This document shows, piece after piece, positions 43,182 to 51,363 of a stretch of 64,000 bases of DNA. Every line of letters begins with the position of its first letter. The first letter of the stretch is position 1. Made by a program: the position numbers and the translations under genes. This DNA comes from CAZHCA01 sp964530825 (GTDB lineage: Bacteria > Bacteroidota > Bacteroidia > Chitinophagales > Saprospiraceae). The notes beneath the pieces are model-generated. The model was not told where the DNA came from, searched no databases, and worked only from the letters and a program-made list of their open reading frames with translations. The stretch spans positions 62,001-126,000 of the forward strand of contig CAZHCA010000011.1 in NCBI GenBank assembly GCA_964530825.1, read 5' to 3'.

Positions 43182-44471
43182 TTAAGCATTGGATTCAGAT
43201 GCGGATTCTATTTTGATATCATCCTTTTGGGTTTTATTCGCTTTTCGTTTTGGGGTCAGTTGGTGCCAGGCCAGGTAAGCAGGTAGCTGTTCCAGCCAGG
43301 GTATGCGTTGCCGTAAAAAGTTCTCGTAAATCATGATCACATCGTAGGCCAACAGCAGAGCGAAGATGCCGAAGGGGAATTCAAAGTCGATCCGCCAATA
43401 ATAGAAAAGCAGGGCGATCAGGAAAAACAGGAAGACAAACTCTATCCCCTGCAGGGCGCGAGTGATTCCGTGGAATGATTCGTGGAACCGTCGGTAGATC
43501 CAATGAATCAAGACGACATTGAAATAACTGAATAGCAGGGTCAGCAAAAATCGCAGCCACGCCGGTGGAGTCTTGACGTAGTGACCATTGATAATCATGC
43601 TAATTACGTTAGCGTGCACCACAAGGCCGAACATGTCGGGGATGGCTTTGCCGGTATAGTTGGGATTTAGCGGCGTGTAATGCCGGTCGGCTATGGATAC
43701 CTCGGCCTCTGACTCTTCGGGGACGTACCCCACCAAAACGATCTTGCCTGCTACCGCTTGCCTAAGGGATTCGACCGATTGGGCATTGAGAAGCACATTC
43801 ATTTCAGTGCGGATAAAATCCGTCCGCTCGCCGATGTAGTAGATTTGTTCGAGGATGCGATTGCGTTCATCGAGCAGTTGCACTCGCTCTGGGTCGTAGT
43901 ATTCTGCCAATGCAGTAGCAAAGGCCGGTATGGTTTGTCCCCCGGCAGATTCGCGGGAGCGGAACATTCGAATCGTCTTGGTATTGTTGGAAGGAAAATT
44001 GACATACCCTACTGAGGCCGCCTTAGCAAAAAAGGAGTCTACACCCATCCAACCGCTAAATCCAGGTTGCCCTTCTATGGCTGGCTGCAATTGGCAGGCC
44101 AACACCACATTCGGAGCGGTCTGCAGGGCGGTCTGCAAGGCTCGATCGACCTTTGACGAGTCGGTTGTTTCAAAAAAGATGTCCAGCCCGATGGCAGCCG
44201 GCTCCGCTTCGGTAAGGCAGTTGATAAGTTTTGTTACGTCGCTCCGGTCGGGATTTAATCCGGTATTGACCAGCAAAATATTGGGTTCTACGAATCGCGG
44301 ACGCTCACTAAGGTAGGCATAAACGATGTCTGTCGTTTCGTAATCCTGCAGGCCATTGTTGAAAGGGTCGAGGTAATGCATATTCAGGCGCAAGGCATCT
44401 ACCAGCCAGATGATAGCGAAGATCATGAGGGTGACTAGAATGCTGTGCGGCTGTAAGATCCTGTTGATCAT
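43182..44471 (-). CDS. CHASE2-domain membrane protein without an output domain
   Basis: This protein of 429 residues has one N-terminal helix (near 9-27) and a large extracytoplasmic CHASE2-type domain (about 35-300). Characteristic segments are NILLVNTGLNPDRSDVTKLI and GLDIFFETTDSSKVDRAL, then VGYVNFPSNNTKTIRMFRS and GKIVLVGYVPEE. Three C-terminal helices (about 305-395) and a short basic tail follow. CHASE2 domains sense external signals, usually in front of kinases, cyclases or phosphatases. Here no output domain exists, so the signal may pass to partner proteins. It heads the minus-strand operon. The ATG at 44471 fits the first helix; an upstream start at 44498 is also possible. Confidence 0.85.
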   Translation of the reverse strand: MINRILQPHSILVTLMIFAIIWLVDALRLNMHYLDPFNNGLQDYETTDIVYAYLSERPRFVEPNILLVNTGLNPDRSDVTKLINCLTEAEPAAIGLDIFFETTDSSKVDRALQTALQTAPNVVLACQLQPAIEGQPGFSGWMGVDSFFAKAASVGYVNFPSNNTKTIRMFRSRESAGGQTIPAFATALAEYYDPERVQLLDERNRILEQIYYIGERTDFIRTEMNVLLNAQSVESLRQAVAGKIVLVGYVPEESEAEVSIADRHYTPLNPNYTGKAIPDMFGLVVHANVISMIINGHYVKTPPAWLRFLLTLLFSYFNVVLIHWIYRRFHESFHGITRALQGIEFVFLFFLIALLFYYWRIDFEFPFGIFALLLAYDVIMIYENFLRQRIPWLEQLPAYLAWHQLTPKRKANKTQKDDIKIESASESNA

Positions 44472-44498
44472 AGTCGTGTCATCAGCGAAGGATTTCAA

Positions 44499-44800
44499 GA
44501 GATGACGGTCAGTTTTTGCGCCGTTTGTAAATAACCATTTAATAACCTTCGTTTTGGCGCCAGTTTTCTCATATTATTTCAATTTCCAACATCCCATAGG
44601 CAGAATACGCCGAAAAGTGTCGAAAATTCGATGAACGATTGCATTTAATCGTTCTTAAGCATTATGGTAAATTAATAAAAAAAGAAGAAAATGGGTCAAG
44701 CTTGACGCATCTTCTTTCTGTAAGTACGGTTTAAAGAAGCAATATTTGGTGTGCTCTTTATCAGTTGGCTGAGTGAAAGATAATAATTCGAGAGGCAGTC
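44499..44800. other. intergenic region with a terminator; no gene seen
   Basis: About 300 bp between the CHASE2 operon (start at 44471) and the PII-like gene at 44801. It holds a strong minus-strand terminator at 44671-44717 and presumably the promoter of the CHASE2 operon at its left end. No exact TAnnTTTG match is seen there. No coding sequence was found. Confidence 0.6.
44671..44717 (-). terminator. intrinsic terminator of the second RND operon
   Basis: A long hairpin with AAAGAAGA (44681-44688) pairing with TCTTCTTT (44710-44717) and a central palindrome GTCAAGCTTGAC. On the minus strand it is followed by a T-rich run. It lies about 84 bp after the last gene of the operon, the small protein at 44801. 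Confidence 0.75.
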
Positions 44801-45106
44801 TTATACTGCGTCTTCGACATGCATGACAAAGGCCCGAATCTTACTTTGTGCCTGGCTTTTTTCGTTAAAGGCTTGTACTAAGCTCATTACTTGCTGCGAT
44901 TTCTCTGCCTCGGTAAAGGCAAAAAACATAATGGCGTTGTATTCATTTACGGATGCCGAAAACCAATTAGTGGATAAGTCTTGTTCGTCCCCATTTTTGT
45001 AACCACTCATACGCGATTTACTGAAAATCTTGATTTCGGCTTCCTTTAGAATTCTGAGAATATCTTTGTCGTAAGCTTCGAAACCCAGTACGACCAATAG
45101 TTTCAT
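44801..45106 (-). CDS. small PII-like fold protein at the end of the RND operon
   Basis: This 101-residue protein has alternating strands and helices (MKLLVVLGFEAYDKDILRIL, NAIMFFAFTEAEKSQQVMSL, KIRAFVMHVEDAV). The pattern fits a PII/CutA-like ferredoxin fold, but there is no sequence signature, so this is inferred. It overlaps the RND pump gene at 45103 by 4 bp and so is translationally coupled to it. Small PII-like proteins can control transporters by binding nucleotides or anions, which could apply here. No known nucleotide-binding loop is visible. Function unknown. Confidence 0.65.
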   Translation of the reverse strand: MKLLVVLGFEAYDKDILRILKEAEIKIFSKSRMSGYKNGDEQDLSTNWFSASVNEYNAIMFFAFTEAEKSQQVMSLVQAFNEKSQAQSKIRAFVMHVEDAV

Positions 45107-48100
45107 GATCCAGGATAGTTTTTTCGTTCAGTGAGGTAATAAACCAATGGTACCACCAGCAGTGTGAGCACTGTCGAGGCAATGGTGCCGCCCATGAGGG
45201 AAATCGCCAACCCTTGGAAGATCGGATCAAACAGGATAACAAAAGCACCGATTACCACGGTACCGGCAGTAAGCAAGATCGGTGTTGTACGCACGGCCCC
45301 TGCTTCGACAACGGCTTGTTTAAAAGAAATACCGGCATCGAGCCGCAGGTTGATAAAATCGATCAGCAGCACCGAATTGCGCACCATGATACCTGCAAGG
45401 GCGATCAAACCGATCATAGAAGTGGCGGTAAAGTAGGCCCCGAAGAAGTAGTGCCCCAGAATGATTCCGATCAGGGATAGTGGAATGGCCACCATCATCA
45501 CGAGTGGCGCCTTGAAATTTTGGAACCATCCTACAATTAGTATGTAGATGATCACCAACACTACCCCAAAGGCGGTGCCCAAGTCGCGGAATACTTCCAG
45601 GGTAATGCGCCATTCACCGTCCCACTTAATCGTAAAATTGTCCTCCAGTATGGGCGTTTCGCTGTACGCTTCCTCAACAAAGTAACCGGCTGGCAAGTCG
45701 ATTTCATTAAGTCGTTCTCCCATGTCCAGAATGGCGTACACTGGACTTTCCAGTGCTCCGGCCATATCTGCGGTTACGTAAACGACGCGCCGTTGATTTT
45801 TGTGGTGAATAGCCTTGGGCTTGCTGTATTCGCGTACGTCCACCAGGTCACCCAGAGGAATGGAATTTCCCCGGCCGCCTACTAATTCGATGTCTTGCAA
45901 ATCTTGCAGGCTACTGCGTTCGGCCTCGCTCAGGGCCATGGTAATGCCAACGGGGTCGTGATCATCTTCGGCCTGTAAGAAGATTACCGGACGATGGCTC
46001 AATGCCATGTTCACCGCTTGAACAATTTCTTGGGGTGCAATCCCATTGAGGGCAGCTTTTTCTTTATCTACCAAAAATTGGTATTGGGTTTGGTCGGCTT
46101 CCACCATCCAATCGACATCGACCACATTATCGGTGTTCGCCATAATGTGGCGGACCTCTTCGGCTACTGCGACTTGTTGGTCGTGGCTGGGACCGTAGAT
46201 TTCGGCTACCAGAGTGGAACGAACGGGCGGACCCGGCGGAACTTCCACCACCTTTATGTTGGCGCCGTATTTTTCGCCAATTTCCTGAATAGGGCCCCGG
46301 TATTTTTTGGCGATATCGTGACTTTGGATTTTACGGTCATGCTTTTCGGTAAGGTTCACCTGGACATCAGCCACATGAGCACCCGAGCGGAGATCGTAAT
46401 GACGCACCAGCCCGTTGAAGTTGATTGGTGCGGCCGTACCCGTGTAGGTTTGGTAGCTCACAACTTCATCTTGGCGGGATAAGTAAAAGCCAATCTCACG
46501 TGCTACACTTGCCGAACGTTCCAAAGTGGTCCCCTCAGGCATATCGATGATAACCTGAAATTCATTCTTATTATCAAAAGGCAGCATCTTCACAGCTACG
46601 GCATTGTAGTAAAACAAAAGCATGGTAGCCAGCAAAATAAGGAAAGTCGTTCCGAGGAAAACCCATCGCTTCCAGCCCGAGTCGAGCAGGGGCGACACCA
46701 GCCGAAAATAAGTACGGTAGATCCAGGTATCGGTGATACCGCTTACCGCATCCTCTTCCTCCTTGGCCGTATTTTTATGAGGTTCGCGGACGCGTAAAAT
46801 ATGGTAGCCAAGATATGGTGTTAGCGTTAATGCAACCAATAGAGAGAACAGCATGGCCATCGCTGCTCCGATGGGCATAGGGCTCATGTACGGCCCCATG
46901 AGGCCCGATACGAATGCCATCGGCAAAACGGCCGCCACCACAGTAAAGGTGGCTAAGATTGTTGGATTACCCACTTCATTGATAGCATAAAGGGCGGCCT
47001 GCCGGAAAGGTAATTTATCCATCTTGAAATGCCGGTGCATATTTTCGGCAATAATGATCGAATCGTCGACAACAATACCGGTCACGAATACCAGAGCAAA
47101 AAGGGTGATCCGGTTAAGGGTATAGCCCAGAAAATAGTAAGAAAAGAGCGTCAGGGCGAAAGTGATTGGCACCGACAGGAAAACGACCAGCCCGCCTCGC
47201 CAGCCCATCGCAAAAAAGACCACAATGGTGACGGCCAGGATGGCGCTCGCCAAGTGCAGGAGCAGTTCCGAAACTTTTTGATTGGCGGTGACGCCGTAGT
47301 TGCGGGTCACATCAAGGTTGACGTCATCGGGTAGGAGAGAGGTTTTCAGAGCGTCTACCTTCTCCAGCACATCTTCGGCTGTGCGCATGGCATCGGCACC
47401 AGGCCGCTTGGCTACCGTGAGTGTTATGGCAGGGTAGTCCGAGGGATGGTCTTCTTGCTGTTGACCGCTTGCCCGACCGTAACCAAAAGAAACGTACTGA
47501 TCGGGTTCTTCGGGACCGTCCGCAATTTCGGCTACCTGCCGTAAGTAAACGGGGCGATTTTTATAAGTCCCGATTACTACATCGCCTACATCTTCTGCTG
47601 ACCTTAAGAAGGAGCCCGTTTTGACGAGATATTGCTCGTCGTTACGGTTAAAGGTTCCGGATCGGGACTCTTTGTTATTGGCCTGCAGGCTTTGCATGAT
47701 ATCGAGGATATCGAGTTGGACCTCGGCCAGCTTATCTTTATCTGGTGTAATGCGTACCTGGCGGCTCCGCCCGCCAATGACGGTAGTAATTGCTACATCT
47801 TCAACCTTTTCGATCTCAGTATTGAGTTCCTCGGCAATGCGCCCGAGCTGATAGTCGTCGTAGGTTTCGCTCCAGAGGGTAAGCGTAAGTACCGGCACAT
47901 CGTTGATGGAGCGTTCCTTAATGAGCGGCATAGGTAGGCCATGGGGCATTTGATCCATGTGCTTCATCAATTCCGAATAGAGTTTGACTAGGGAGCGTTC
48001 GATATCTTCGTTTACGTAGTATTGCACGGTGACCATGGCCTGCTCTTCCATGGATGAGGAATAGACATACTCTACTCCGTCGATATTGGAAATGATATGC

Positions 48101-48318
48101 TCTAGCGGCTGCACGACTTTGGTCTCCATTTCGCGTGGCGTTGCGCCTGGATATTGGAAGAACAGATCGGCAATCGGTACTTCAATTTGGGGTTCTTCTT
48201 CCCGTGGGATGATAGATGCTGCATAGATGCCAGCCAGGAGAAACGCCAGTATCAGCAGGAGAGAAAGTTTGCTATTGATAAACAGTTGGGCAATTCTGCC
48301 CGCTAGTCCTTGTTGCAT
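45103..48318 (-). CDS. RND efflux pump permease (AcrB/CusA-type)
   Basis: This 1071-residue transporter shows TM1 (KLSLLLILAFLLAGIYAASI), a porter loop with FQYPGATPREMETKVVQPLE, the central TM4-like helix ITLFALVFVTGIVVDDSIII with an acidic pair for the proton relay, and late helices such as MIGLIALAGIMVRNSVLLID. It lacks the Met-rich motifs typical of CusA-type metal pumps, so drug or lipid cargo is as likely as metal. It forms an operon with the TolC (49460) and adaptor (48339) genes upstream and the small protein downstream. It is not a close duplicate of the pump at 28347. Confidence 0.94.
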   Translation of the reverse strand: MQQGLAGRIAQLFINSKLSLLLILAFLLAGIYAASIIPREEEPQIEVPIADLFFQYPGATPREMETKVVQPLEHIISNIDGVEYVYSSSMEEQAMVTVQYYVNEDIERSLVKLYSELMKHMDQMPHGLPMPLIKERSINDVPVLTLTLWSETYDDYQLGRIAEELNTEIEKVEDVAITTVIGGRSRQVRITPDKDKLAEVQLDILDIMQSLQANNKESRSGTFNRNDEQYLVKTGSFLRSAEDVGDVVIGTYKNRPVYLRQVAEIADGPEEPDQYVSFGYGRASGQQQEDHPSDYPAITLTVAKRPGADAMRTAEDVLEKVDALKTSLLPDDVNLDVTRNYGVTANQKVSELLLHLASAILAVTIVVFFAMGWRGGLVVFLSVPITFALTLFSYYFLGYTLNRITLFALVFVTGIVVDDSIIIAENMHRHFKMDKLPFRQAALYAINEVGNPTILATFTVVAAVLPMAFVSGLMGPYMSPMPIGAAMAMLFSLLVALTLTPYLGYHILRVREPHKNTAKEEEDAVSGITDTWIYRTYFRLVSPLLDSGWKRWVFLGTTFLILLATMLLFYYNAVAVKMLPFDNKNEFQVIIDMPEGTTLERSASVAREIGFYLSRQDEVVSYQTYTGTAAPINFNGLVRHYDLRSGAHVADVQVNLTEKHDRKIQSHDIAKKYRGPIQEIGEKYGANIKVVEVPPGPPVRSTLVAEIYGPSHDQQVAVAEEVRHIMANTDNVVDVDWMVEADQTQYQFLVDKEKAALNGIAPQEIVQAVNMALSHRPVIFLQAEDDHDPVGITMALSEAERSSLQDLQDIELVGGRGNSIPLGDLVDVREYSKPKAIHHKNQRRVVYVTADMAGALESPVYAILDMGERLNEIDLPAGYFVEEAYSETPILEDNFTIKWDGEWRITLEVFRDLGTAFGVVLVIIYILIVGWFQNFKAPLVMMVAIPLSLIGIILGHYFFGAYFTATSMIGLIALAGIMVRNSVLLIDFINLRLDAGISFKQAVVEAGAVRTTPILLTAGTVVIGAFVILFDPIFQGLAISLMGGTIASTVLTLLVVPLVYYLTERKNYPGS

Positions 48319-48338
48319 GATTAGAAGCGGTTTTGGGC

Positions 48339-49463
48339 TTACTGAATTTGAAGGCGGGCGCCATTGATCAGCCGGCCTTCAGCTTTTACGATGTACTGTT
48401 CTTCCGGCTTTAATCCCGATAAAACCTCGACGCGTTCACCCAGGTCCTGTCCCAAGCGTATCCAACGTAGTAGAGCCACTTGATCGCTAGTGGCGACGTA
48501 TACACCATGCAGCTGCCCTCGCTCGTGGATGGCTGATTTCTCAATGGTGAGTTGCCGGTAAGCGGGGGCCTCGGCACTATCGGGTTGAATGTAGGCACTG
48601 ACGAACATACCAGAGTAAAGGTTTTGCTTTTGCAGACCGGCCGGTTCCAGGTCTATCTTAGCAGTATACTGTCCGCCCGTCGATCGGGCCGAACGGCTGA
48701 TAGGCCCAACGGTGCCAGCAAGGGTCGTCTGATTGGCTTTAATGACCACCTGGGCAGGCTGCCCCTCCTGTAGGTGCACAATCTGGTTTTCGGGAACATT
48801 TACCACGGCTTGGTAGGCGCCTTCCGATTCCAAGGAAAGTACTGGCCGGCCGGGGCTGACCAAGTCCCCCGACTGCAAGTGTTTCTCGGTTACGATGCCG
48901 CTAAAAGGCGCGCGTAAGCGCGTGTACGCCAGCGTAGCTTCCACTTCTGCTAGTTTCTGCTTGGCTTTTGTCACCTCTTCCTGGGCTATACGGTATTGCG
49001 TTGTGATATCGTCTAATTCTTTTTCGGTGGCGCTTTCCTTCTCATGTAAGGTTTTTATGCGGGTGTAGTCTTTCTTGACGTTGGCGAGCTGGATTTCCGC
49101 CTGATTGATGTTCGCCTCCACCTGGGAGCGCCGAGCTTGCAGATCGTCGTTACTAATCCGAGCAATGGTTTGGCCGCGACGAACACGATCGCCTACCTCC
49201 AGTTTGAGATCAATGAGATAGCCCATGGTACGCGGACTCACCTGTACGAGTTCATTGGACTGAATAGTACCCGATACCTCGATAGCGGTGATGCCGGACA
49301 ACATTTGTGGCTGGGCCACCTTCACTTTAATAGTGGGCCGGGTATCTTCAGCCAGTTTTTCTTCATGGCCTCTGCAAGATGACAGGGTTGCTACTAATAC
49401 AAGCCAGAAACATATGAATGTACACTGATTCATGTGGATGTATTTTTCAATTTTCGGATTCAT
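48339..49463 (-). CDS. RND efflux periplasmic adaptor lipoprotein
   Basis: This 374-residue adaptor has a lipobox (LSSCRG) and the lipoyl/hairpin/barrel order of membrane-fusion proteins: VEVSGTIQSNELVQVSPRTM, LKLEVGDRVRRGQTIARI, then a coiled-coil hairpin (about 85-150) and LRAPFSGIVTEKHLQSGDLV. It joins the pump at 45103 to the TolC protein encoded upstream. Its ATG overlaps the TolC stop as ATGA, indicating coupled translation; that supports the 49463 start over a later ATG at 49433. It is 20 bp from the pump gene. Confidence 0.93.
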   Translation of the reverse strand: MNPKIEKYIHMNQCTFICFWLVLVATLSSCRGHEEKLAEDTRPTIKVKVAQPQMLSGITAIEVSGTIQSNELVQVSPRTMGYLIDLKLEVGDRVRRGQTIARISNDDLQARRSQVEANINQAEIQLANVKKDYTRIKTLHEKESATEKELDDITTQYRIAQEEVTKAKQKLAEVEATLAYTRLRAPFSGIVTEKHLQSGDLVSPGRPVLSLESEGAYQAVVNVPENQIVHLQEGQPAQVVIKANQTTLAGTVGPISRSARSTGGQYTAKIDLEPAGLQKQNLYSGMFVSAYIQPDSAEAPAYRQLTIEKSAIHERGQLHGVYVATSDQVALLRWIRLGQDLGERVEVLSGLKPEEQYIVKAEGRLINGARLQIQ

Positions 49464-50785
49464 TGTTTGCGTAAAAATCGGATGGTGGTAATCGCTTGGT
49501 TATAGCGATAGATGGCCCGTAATCGATCGAGTTGGCGATTGGCTAGGTCGACTTCAGCATTGCGCAGGTCGGTGGTTTTTTCCAACCCTTCTTGGAAACG
49601 ATTGGTTTTCACTCGCAAATTTTCTTCTGCTTGTTGGATACGCTGTTCAGACAGCTGTAATTGCTGCTCGGCAAGGCGATACGATCGCCGGGCTCGCTCG
49701 AGACGCAGCTCGCTCTGATCTACCGCTTGTGCGTACTGCAATTGGGCTTTCTCCAATTCCAATTGCGCTTTATTACGCTCGGCGCCTAGTTTTCCGCTTT
49801 TGAAAATATCCCAGGATGCAGAAAGGCCTACCAAGTAACCATTAGCACTTTCATCAAAGGCAAGATTATTGTTGAATTCGTAGGTGGCAAAAGCATTCAG
49901 GCGGGGGAGCGAGGCTCTTTGGGCGGCTTTCTTTTGGTAGTTTCGCGCCTCAATGCCCTTTTGTAAAGCCTGTAGGTCCGAACGCCCCTTGAAGGGCGCA
50001 TTGGCATTTTCTTCTTCCCATTCCTGAAGCTCCAGGGTATCTGTAGGGAACAATACGGGCCCCACCGCTTGGCCCATTAAGAAATATATCTGATCAGAGG
50101 CGTTTTGAATACGGAGTGCTGTCTCTAGTAGCTGCTCCCGTACTTGCGCCACCCGGCTCTTCATGCTGAGCACATCCACCCGTTGCGCGTACCCGACATT
50201 GTAGTTATCCTCTACTAGTTTTAGGTTGGCTTGAGCGGTCGACAGGGCCTGCTCCAATACTTCCTTTGACGCATAAGCAACCTGTAATTGCAGATAAGTC
50301 TGCGTAAGCTCATATTCCACTTGTTCACGGGCTCGTACGACCTGTAAACCAGCAGCCTGCGCTTTAGCCTCGGCAGCCCTGTGGGCTGCAAAGCCATCAA
50401 AATTGAGTAGCGGTTGCTGCAACTCTAGTCTGGTTTGCAGGTTGCCAATACCGTCGGGATCATTGAGGGCCGAAGGGGCAAAATCTTCTTGCGCTACGGC
50501 ACCTTGGTTCAAGCGTGTGCCGAAAACATTGAGCGGCAGATTGGTGGCGGTACCGGTGACCGAGGCCCGGACTTCCGGCAGGTATACGGCTTTACTTTTT
50601 TCGACATCTTGAGCGGCCAGTGATTGGTCAAAAGCTTGTAAACGGATTTGTCGATTTTCGCGTAACGCCTGTTCGATCAACGACGCAAGTCCGCGTCCCA
50701 CCGTGTCGGGGGGTGATTGCGCTGCAGCAGATGCGCCGCAAAACCATGCTAAAATTATAACTGAGGGCCTGATTATCCTATTCAT
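49460..50785 (-). CDS. TolC-family outer-membrane factor
   Basis: This 441-residue protein has a signal peptide (1-22, ending SAAAQ) and the two long helical repeats of TolC: GLASLIEQALRENRQIRLQAF, then LNLPLNVFGTRLNQGAVA, and in the second repeat RLERARRSYRLAEQQLQLSE. It makes the outer-membrane duct for the RND system encoded downstream. It is the first gene of the minus-strand operon TolC, adaptor, pump, small PII-like protein. Length and layout are normal; no extra domain is present, unlike the TolC protein at 24713. Confidence 0.94.
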   Translation of the reverse strand: MNRIIRPSVIILAWFCGASAAAQSPPDTVGRGLASLIEQALRENRQIRLQAFDQSLAAQDVEKSKAVYLPEVRASVTGTATNLPLNVFGTRLNQGAVAQEDFAPSALNDPDGIGNLQTRLELQQPLLNFDGFAAHRAAEAKAQAAGLQVVRAREQVEYELTQTYLQLQVAYASKEVLEQALSTAQANLKLVEDNYNVGYAQRVDVLSMKSRVAQVREQLLETALRIQNASDQIYFLMGQAVGPVLFPTDTLELQEWEEENANAPFKGRSDLQALQKGIEARNYQKKAAQRASLPRLNAFATYEFNNNLAFDESANGYLVGLSASWDIFKSGKLGAERNKAQLELEKAQLQYAQAVDQSELRLERARRSYRLAEQQLQLSEQRIQQAEENLRVKTNRFQEGLEKTTDLRNAEVDLANRQLDRLRAIYRYNQAITTIRFLRKQ

Positions 50786-51065
50786 ATTGCCTGCTGGTTT
50801 GGTACAAACTTAGGTGATGTTAAAGGAGAAGACTGTGAAACGGGTCACATAGGCAAAGGCCATTGCCTAAGCTTTAAGTTCTATTTTCCTCTGTAGGTAT
50901 GCGGAAATTGAAATGTTCAAGGCAAGGATTCTTTTTTGAATTAGAATGACAATTCAAATAATGTGCCTAGTTAGGGATGCTTTCTACTCGAAATGACACA
51001 AACAACAAACAAATTGGAAGGCTGGTCGTTTCAGAGTTTGTATTTCCCATTAAAATTCCATTATC

Positions 51066-51221
51066 ATGTTGAAGCCACATTTAATTTTTTTCTGGGTAAG
51101 TGGCTTGCTCATAGGCCTGATGGTTTGTGCCATCTTTAGCTGTCCGCATTGGAAGATCGCCTCTCCCATGCTGCTGCTGCTCGGGGCACTTGCCGGGCGG
51201 ATAGGATACGCTAAAAAGTAG
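51066..51221 (+). CDS. small membrane protein (51 residues)
   Basis: A short frame starts at an ATG and stops at TAG. It encodes two hydrophobic segments (PHLIFFWVSGLLIGLMVC and SPMLLLLGALAGRIGY) with a CPHWK turn between. It ends with GYAKK. The codon use and hydrophobicity are consistent with a real small membrane protein of unknown function, but the length allows chance. It lies between the second RND operon (promoter side) and the convergent typA gene; a small inverted repeat (CCTACG/CGTAGG) follows it. Confidence 0.5.
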   Translation: MLKPHLIFFWVSGLLIGLMVCAIFSCPHWKIASPMLLLLGALAGRIGYAKK

Positions 51222-51363
51222 GCAAGTTAGGGTAAGTCCTACGGGCCGGCGCGTAGGGAATATGGTGCTTCCTATCGGAAGCGGGCCAGTAGGTAGCGAT
51301 GGAGAACCAGCGCCACATCCTGCCTTCCGCCTTTCAGATGACGCTGCAAAAATTTCAGCGCAA

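Noticed and set aside
31665..44471. Calling the caspase cluster an antiphage defence system
   Set aside because: No known defence signature gene (CHAT-gasdermin, CBASS, retron, nuclease) is present, and most products carry signal peptides, so immunity is only one possibility.
45103..48318. Metal-efflux (CusA) assignment for the second RND pump
   Set aside because: The Met-rich metal motifs are not visible, so the cargo is left open.
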